A stretch of DNA of 64,000 bases from the NCBI GenBank assembly GCA_963735885.1, contig CAVTMP010000007.1, forward strand, positions 620,001 through 684,000, written 5' to 3'. Of this stretch, positions 59,207-64,000 are shown one piece after another (position 1 is the stretch's first letter; every line of letters starts with the position of its first letter). Source of the stretch: JBBSBL01 sp963735885. GTDB taxonomy: Bacteria; Actinomycetota; Thermoleophilia; Solirubrobacterales; Solirubrobacteraceae. The position numbers were made by a program, and so were the translations under genes. A model generated the notes under the pieces. The model did not search any database, was not told where the DNA came from, and saw only the letters and a program-made list of their open reading frames with translations.

Positions 59207-59257
59207 CCGCGAGTGTTGAGTTCCGCGCGATTATTCACCCGTTCTCGACACTCGCGG
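59207..59257. repeat. 14-bp inverted repeat with AT-rich loop
   Basis: Arms CCGCGAGTGTTGAG (59207-59220) and CTCGACACTCGCGG (59244-59257), one mismatch, loop of 23 nt containing GCGATTATTCACC. It lies between the hydrolase stop and the DUF3105 start, in a 373-nt gap (59049-59421) without genes. It may be a terminator for the hydrolase mRNA or a dispersed intergenic element. Confidence 0.6.
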
Positions 59258-59333
59258 CTTCGTGCCGCGACCCGGCGGCACTCTCCGCTCGTCCGACCTG
59301 ATGGCCGCCCTTCCCCGATGCCGTTGGCGGCCT

Positions 59334-59438
59334 GCCGCTCCGGCCGAACGGAGGGACCCCCGCGCCGGCTACCCGCGCGCCGGCCCGCCGCTCCGGCCGA
59401 ACGGAGGGACGGCCGCGCCGGCTACCCGCTCGCGGCCC
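59334..59438 (+). repeat. Tandem duplication of about 53 bp
   Basis: Two copies (59334-59386 and 59387-59438), each starting GCCGCTCCGGCCGAACGGAG and containing CGCGCCGGCTACCCGC; they differ at a few bases and one indel. The second copy contains the stop codon of the hydrolase gene, so the repeat borders its C-terminal tail. Confidence 0.7.
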
Positions 59439-60318
59439 GCCGGGCTCCGCCCGCACGCCGCGCGCCGCCCGCCCGCCGGCCCGGCGCCGCCCGCCTCCGG
59501 CCGGTGCCGCTTCGCGCCCGCGGCTTCCAGCACTCTTCGACGAACGCCGCGATCTCGCCCGTGAGCCGCTCGGGCCGGGTCCGCAGCTCGAGGATCGAGT
59601 CGGCGTCGAGCAGGCGCCCGTTCGGCAGCTCGTCGGCGAGCAGGCCGGCGTCGGAGAAGGGGTGGACCGGGTCGCGGCGGTGCCCGACCACGAGCGCCGG
59701 GGCCGTGAAGGTCCGCCGCTCCTCGCGATGTGGGGCGACCCGGCCGAAGAAGAGGCCCTGCAGCACGGCCGCGCTCGGCGCCGGGTCCTGGCTCACCCAG
59801 TCGAGCAGGATCTCGCCGAGGAAGGGCACCCCGCGCCGCGGCGTGACCCGGCCGAGGGCGGCGAGGCCGCGCATCACGGGTTCGCCGAAGGTGAGCGCGC
59901 ACATGAGCGGGGTGAAGGCGATGGCGCAGCCGAGCAGCGCCGCCTCCAGCACCGGCATCTCGATGATCATCCCGCGCAGGCGCTCGGGCGCGATCGACGC
60001 CACCTCGAGCGTGGTGTTGGCCCCGAGCGAGGCCCCGCCGACGACGGCCTCGTCGGCCTCGAGGTGGTCGAGCAGGGCGACCACCTCCCGCCCGTACTCC
60101 GCCATCGAGTAGCGCCACATCTCGTCGGGCCGATCGGACGCGCCGTGGCCCAGCGGGTCGAGGGTCACGACGCGGTTCCCGCGCGCGGCGAGCCCCCGGG
60201 CCAGCGGCTCCTGCATCTTCTGCGAGAAGAGCAGGCCGGGAACGAGGACGACGAGCCGGCTCCCCGTCCCGTGCTCCGAGTAGGCGATCCGGTGACCGTC
60301 GCGGACGAAGTGGGGCAT
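59422..60318 (-). CDS. Alpha/beta hydrolase
   Basis: 298 residues. MPHFVRDGHRIAYSEHGTGS, LVVLVPGLLFSQKMQEPLAR (oxyanion region), VVTLDPLGHGASDRPDE, nucleophile elbow AVVGGASLGANTTLE with Ser in G-x-S-x-G, and the acid in VVGHRRDPVHPFSDA. The usual catalytic His is not obvious: the position reads DADSILELRTRPERL. The last 40 residues are low-complexity Arg/Gly/Ala. A TATGCT -10 lies 7 nt before ATG 60318. It follows the oxidoreductase gene on the same strand. Confidence 0.85.
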   Translation of the reverse strand: MPHFVRDGHRIAYSEHGTGSRLVVLVPGLLFSQKMQEPLARGLAARGNRVVTLDPLGHGASDRPDEMWRYSMAEYGREVVALLDHLEADEAVVGGASLGANTTLEVASIAPERLRGMIIEMPVLEAALLGCAIAFTPLMCALTFGEPVMRGLAALGRVTPRRGVPFLGEILLDWVSQDPAPSAAVLQGLFFGRVAPHREERRTFTAPALVVGHRRDPVHPFSDAGLLADELPNGRLLDADSILELRTRPERLTGEIAAFVEECWKPRARSGTGRRRAAPGRRAGGARRAGGARRAASG

Positions 60319-60325
60319 GGCCCGA

Positions 60326-60331
60326 AGCATA
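60326..60331 (-). promoter_or_regulatory. -10 element, leaderless start of the hydrolase
   Basis: TATGCT on the minus strand with 7 nt (TCGGGCC) to ATG 60318. Confidence 0.5.
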
Positions 60332-60383
60332 TGGTCTGGGACCAAGCGGATCGGCGCCCGGAGGCGCCGTCCATACCCGCCCC

Positions 60384-62340
60384 CTACGCGGCGGCCATGG
60401 CCCTGGCGGTGCGCTCGGCGAGGGCCATCACCGTGGCCATCGGGTTCGTGCCGGACGCCGTCGGGAACGCGCTCGCGTCGCCGATCCACACTCCCGGCGT
60501 GTCGTGCAGCTCGCCCCACGGGTTCGCGACGCTCGTCGCGGGGTCGGCGCCCATCCGGCACGAGCCCATCTGGTGCAGCGCGAAGGTCGCGTGCTCGTTC
60601 GGCGCCAGCGACGCGTCGTGCACGCCGGCGGCGAAGGAATCGAGGTCCTCGCCGCGGCGCCAGCGATGGATCCGGCGGTGCAGGGTGTAGATCTCCTCGG
60701 CGCCGGCCGCCTCGTGCAGCCGTACGAGCTCGACCAGGCCGCGGCGGAAGATGCGGTCGTCGAGCTCGTCGGCCAGCGCGTAGCGGTGGACCGCGTTGCC
60801 GTCGCGGTCGATCGTCACCTCGCCGTGGCCGCGGTCGCGGACGAGCAGGACGAAGCCGGCGGTCTCGGGGCTGCGGGCCATGTCGTCCTTGTGCTGCGCC
60901 CCCGATTCCCAGGGCACCGCCGAGCCGGCCACGCCGGGCGAGGCGTGCCCGCCCTCGATGAGGAAGCCGTGCCCGTCCTCGAGATCGGAGAACTCGTCGG
61001 AGAGGCCCGTCTGCGGCGCGCCCCACCAGCCGCGCTGGGGCTCCCCGTAGACGCCGTTGACGGCGGTGGCCGGGTGGAGGCGCAGGTAGCGGCCGACCGC
61101 CGGCCCGCCGATCCCCGAGCGGAGCAGGAGCGCCGGCGACTCGAGCGCGCCGCCGGCCGCGACGACCTGGGGGGCGCGGACGACGACCCGCGCCCGCCGC
61201 CCGTCGGCGTCCGCGTAGACGCCCTCCACGCCCGCGGCGCGCCCGCCCTCGGTCAGCACCCGCTCCACCCGGCAACGCACGAGAACCTCGGCGCCGTGGT
61301 CGACGGCGTCCATGAGGTAGGTCTTGAGCGTGCCCTGCTTGGAGCCGCTCTGGTCGCCGAACCCGAGCAGTCCGGCGGTGTCCGGGTCGTAGGCCGCGCG
61401 GTCCGCGTTCCGCGTGATGCGCCGGAACGCGTAGCCGAGCTTCTCGCAGCCCTCGTGGAGCCGCTGATGGGGCCCGTTGTAGTCCGAGCAGGCGTCGTTC
61501 ACGCCGAGGCGCGCGAAGACGGCGTCGAGACAGGCGTCGTACTCCGGCCCGTCGAGGCCCTCGAGCCCGAACTCGCGCGCCCACTGCTCGCGGACCCAGG
61601 GGTAGGTGCGCAGGCAGTTCGTCCAGTTCACCGTCGTCCCGCCGCCGAGGTTCGAGCCGGCCATGAGCGCGACGGACCCGTCCTCCGTCGCCGTGATGCC
61701 CCCGCCGCGGTAGAGGTTCTCGTAGGCCCACAGCTCGAGCTGGTTGAAGTCCGCCTCGTTGAAGTAGCCGCCCATCTCCAGCACGACGACCCGCCGGCCG
61801 GCCTCCGCGAGGCGGCCGGCCAGGACGCCGCCGCCGGCGCCGGACCCCACCACGACCACGTCGGCCTCGAGCGTCAGCGCGTCGTCGCGCGGCACGACGG
61901 GGGTGATCGGCTTGGGGACCTCGGGCGGCGCCGCGCGCGGGCCCGGGTAGCCGATCGCCTCCCAGTTCGGGTTGCGCCCCGCGCTCGTCGGGCAGCGCGT
62001 AGAAGAGCAGCAGCGCGAGGCCCTTGAGCGCCTGGACGCCGGCCAGCGCCTCGGGCGAGGAGTCGGCGATCGCGTGCACGACCTGCTCGCGCCCGGGGAG
62101 GGGCAGGCCGCCGAAGCCCTGTGCGGCGAACGCGTCGAGGAGCTCCCGCGTCCCGTCGAGCTGCGCCTCGGGCAGGCCGGCGAGCGTCTGCTCCGCGACC
62201 GCCGGGATGCCGAGGTCCGACGCGCTGCGAGCGAAGAAGCCGCCCGGGTCGGCGTCGCGCTCGAGCGACGGCGCGAACGTGTCGCACAGGCTGGCGAGCG
62301 TGGCGCGCTGGATCTCGCTCAGGACGACGGTGACGGCCAT
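60384..62340 (-). CDS. GMC oxidoreductase with N-terminal helical domain (long-chain alcohol oxidase-like), one frameshift
   Basis: 651 residues after removing one extra G near 61983. Residues 1-130 (LSEIQRATLASLCDTFAPSL...GLALLLFYALPDERGRNPNW) match the subunit-3-like or FAO N-terminal domain. The FAD domain follows with VVVGSGAGGGVLAGRLAEAG, VVVLEMGGYFN, GGGTTVNWTNCLRTYPWVRE, VVAAGGALESPALLLRSGIG, HQMGSCRMGADP (catalytic region) and GDASAFPTASGTNPMATVMA. Oxidises an alcohol or sterol-like substrate with FAD. ATG 62340 has GGAG upstream. Confidence 0.9.
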
Positions 62341-62408
62341 GCGGCTCCTCTCTGAGGTTCGGCCGCCCATCCTAGATCCGCCCGATGGACGGTGTCACGG
62401 CTCCGGCG

Positions 62409-62414
62409 TAGGGT
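62409..62414 (+). promoter_or_regulatory. -10 element of the molybdopterin oxidoreductase
   Basis: TAGGGT ends 9 nt before ATG 62424 in the 83-nt divergent spacer; there is no Shine-Dalgarno. Confidence 0.35.
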
Positions 62415-62423
62415 GGGCGGGCG

Positions 62424-64000
62424 ATGCCGCGCGTCGTCCACGCCGCCTGTCCCCACGACTGCCCGGACGGCTGCGCGATGCTCGTGACCGTCGACGACGA
62501 CGGCCGCGCGATCAAGGTGGCCGGCGATCCGGAGCACCCGATCACCGACGGCTTCCTGTGCGGGAAGGTGTCGAACTACCTCGATCGGGTCTACGGCGAG
62601 GGCCGGCTGCTGCGGCCGCTGATCCGCAGCGGGCCCAAGGGCGCGGGCGCGTTCCGCGCGGCGAGCTGGGACGAGGCGCTCGACCTCGTGGCCGGACGCC
62701 TGGGCGAGGCGGTCGCCGAGCACGGCGGCGAGGCGGTCCTGCCGTGGTCCTACATGGGGACGATGGGCGTGCTGCAGAGCGGGATCGTCCCCCACCGCTT
62801 CTTCAACGCCCTGGGCGCGAGCGAGCTCGAGCGGACGATCTGCGCCGACGCCGGCCTCGCCGGCACGGTCTCCGCGCACGGCGTCTCGCCGGAGGTCGAC
62901 CCCGAGCGATGGCCGCGCGGCCCGCTACGTGGTCGCCTGGGGCTGGAACCCGATGTCCACCGCGCCGCACCTGTGGAAGCGGATCCTGGCCGCGCGCCGC
63001 GCCGGCGCCCGGCTCGTCGTCGTGGACCCGTATCGCAGCCGCACGGCCCGGGTCGCCGACGAGCACCTGCGCCCGGTGCCGGGCACCGATGCCGCGCTCG
63101 GCCTCGGGATGATGCGGGCGATCGTCGACGCCGGCCTGCACGCCGACGACTGGTGCCGCGCGCACGTCGCGGGGTACGACGACCTGCTGGCGGTTCTGCG
63201 GGAGTGGCCGGTCGAGCGGGCGGCCGGGGTCAGCGGGGTGCCGGTCGCCGACGTCGCGCGCGTCGGCCGCGCGTTCGCCGCGACCCAGCCGTCGCTCCTG
63301 CGCCTCGGCGTCGGCGCCCAGCGGCACGCCGGCGCCGAGGTCGCCTACCGCACCCTCGCCTGCCTGCCGGCGCTGGCCGGCTCCTGGCGGCACGAGGGCG
63401 GCGGCTGCTCCTACATCCCCACCGCGGCCGCCTCGGCATTGAGCACCGAGCCGCTCAAGGGCGCCGAGTGGCGGCCGCGCCCGGTGCGGCGGATCAACAT
63501 GAGCGCCGTCGGCGCGGCGCTCACCGACCGCTCGCTCGAGCCGCCGGTCGCCGCGCTCGTCGCCTGGTCGGGCAACCCGGCGCAGGTCGCTCCCGACCAG
63601 GCACGGGTCCTCGCCGGCCTGCGCCGGGAGGACCTCTTCACCGTCGTGCTCGAGCAGGTGATGACCGACACCGCGCGCCACGCGGACGTCGTGCTGCCGG
63701 TCACCACCCAGCTCGAGCATCGCGACGCCCACTACTCGTGGGGCCAGCACTACCTGGCCTGGAACGAGCCGGCCATCGCGCCGCGAGGCGCGTCGCGCCC
63801 CACCTCCGACGTGTTCCGCGCGCTCGCGGCCCGCATGGGGCTCGAGCCGGCCGAGGCCTTCACCGAGGACGACGAGAGCATCCTCGAGCGGCTCTTCGCC
63901 GGCGACCCGGGCGGCGTCTCCCTCGCCGCGCTCCGCGCGCGCGGCTGGATGAAGCTCGACCTCGGCCAGGGGCCGGCGCCCCACGCCGAGGGCGCGTTCG
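62424..64000 (+). CDS. Molybdopterin-dependent oxidoreductase, partial (runs off the window)
   Basis: About 525 residues visible, one extra C at 62907. N-terminal iron-sulfur motif HAACPHDCPDGCAM...FLCGK (C-x3-C-x3-C-xn-C), then GRLLRPLIRSGPKGAGAFRA, ASWDEALDLVAGRL, CADAGLAGT, VVAWGWNPMSTAPHLWKRIL, RLVVVDPYRSRTARVADEHL, RPVPGTDAALGLGMMRAIVD and VAWSGNPAQVAPDQ, all of the DMSO-reductase/formate-dehydrogenase superfamily with bis-MGD. No twin-arginine signal, so cytoplasmic. Substrate unknown. The C-terminal dinucleotide-binding domain lies beyond the window. Confidence 0.92.
   Translation, partial: MPRVVHAACPHDCPDGCAMLVTVDDDGRAIKVAGDPEHPITDGFLCGKVSNYLDRVYGEGRLLRPLIRSGPKGAGAFRAASWDEALDLVAGRLGEAVAEHGGEAVLPWSYMGTMGVLQSGIVPHRFFNALGASELERTICADAGLAGTVSAHGVSPEVDPERWPRGPLRGRLGLEPDVHRAAPVEADPGRAPRRRPARRRGPVSQPHGPGRRRAPAPGAGHRCRARPRDDAGDRRRRPARRRLVPRARRGVRRPAGGSAGVAGRAGGRGQRGAGRRRRARRPRVRRDPAVAPAPRRRRPAARRRRGRLPHPRLPAGAGRLLAARGRRLLLHPHRGRLGIEHRAAQGRRVAAAPGAADQHERRRRGAHRPLARAAGRRARRLVGQPGAGRSRPGTGPRRPAPGGPLHRRARAGDDRHRAPRGRRAAGHHPARASRRPLLVGPALPGLERAGHRAARRVAPHLRRVPRARGPHGARAGRGLHRGRREHPRAALRRRPGRRLPRRAPRARLDEARPRPGAGAPRRGRV

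Overview
This 64-kb window looks like the replication-origin region of a very GC-rich actinobacterium, most likely class Thermoleophilia. The order parB-parA-rsmG-jag-yidC-yidD-rnpA-rpmH / dnaA-dnaN-recF-DUF721-gyrB-gyrA (6.8-21.1 kb) is the classic chromosomal origin. An actinobacterial Ser/Thr-kinase and cell-division operon (fhaA-fhaB-pstP-rodA/ftsW-pbpA-pknB) follows at 26.6-34.7 kb. The class assignment is inference from gene content and composition. No phage, transposase, CRISPR array or rRNA is seen; there is one tRNA, Ile(GAU).

Layout. 0-5 kb: a phosphodiesterase and DUF4126 membrane protein (minus strand) diverge from a PLP aminotransferase coupled to a D-Ala-D-Ala-ligase paralog, which converges on a DUF151 nuclease. 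5.2-6.7 kb: a VapBC toxin-antitoxin pair, a DUF1801 gene of lower GC and tRNA-Ile. 6.8-21.1 kb: origin genes; DnaA-box-like sites lie on both sides of dnaA, best in the dnaA-dnaN spacer. 21.1-21.45 kb: no ordinary gene, but a highly structured RNA candidate carrying an almost perfect extended Shine-Dalgarno. 21.4-24.7 kb: HNH nuclease, prephenate dehydratase, DUF4446 and an anchored secreted protein. 24.8-36.8 kb: three Ser/Thr kinases around the cell-wall operon, which ends in a second ddl. 36.8-39.6 kb: purM, an undecaprenyl-diphosphatase and a DedA protein. 39.6-46.4 kb: DegT aminotransferase, DUF354, a CapD/WbpM-type dehydratase, a LytR_C protein, phosphosulfolactate synthase and a histidine phosphatase. 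46.4-50.7 kb: two secreted proteins flank a PIG-L deacetylase. 50.8-58.2 kb: an exopolysaccharide cluster (glycosyltransferases, flippase, initiating sugar transferase, ATP-grasp ligase). 58.3-64 kb: DUF3105, an alpha/beta hydrolase, a two-domain GMC oxidoreductase and a truncated molybdopterin oxidoreductase.

How genes are organised. Many neighbours overlap by 4 nt (ATGA/GTGA), suggesting translational coupling. A recurrent signal is a TANNNT hexamer 7-10 nt before the start codon, suggesting many leaderless mRNAs. The kinase, phosphatase, FHA, FtsW and PBP genes form one morphogenesis module; UppP, Ddl, flippase and glycosyltransferases serve the same envelope.

Data quality. Many genes are broken by single-base indels, mostly one extra C or G. 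They are absent over 24-43 kb, sporadic at 0-6, 19-23, 43-46 and 50 kb, and extremely dense at 54.3-58.2 kb. I read these as consensus errors, not pseudogenes, because protein similarity continues across every shift. Coordinates of such genes run from the recognised start to the recognised stop and are not one open frame.
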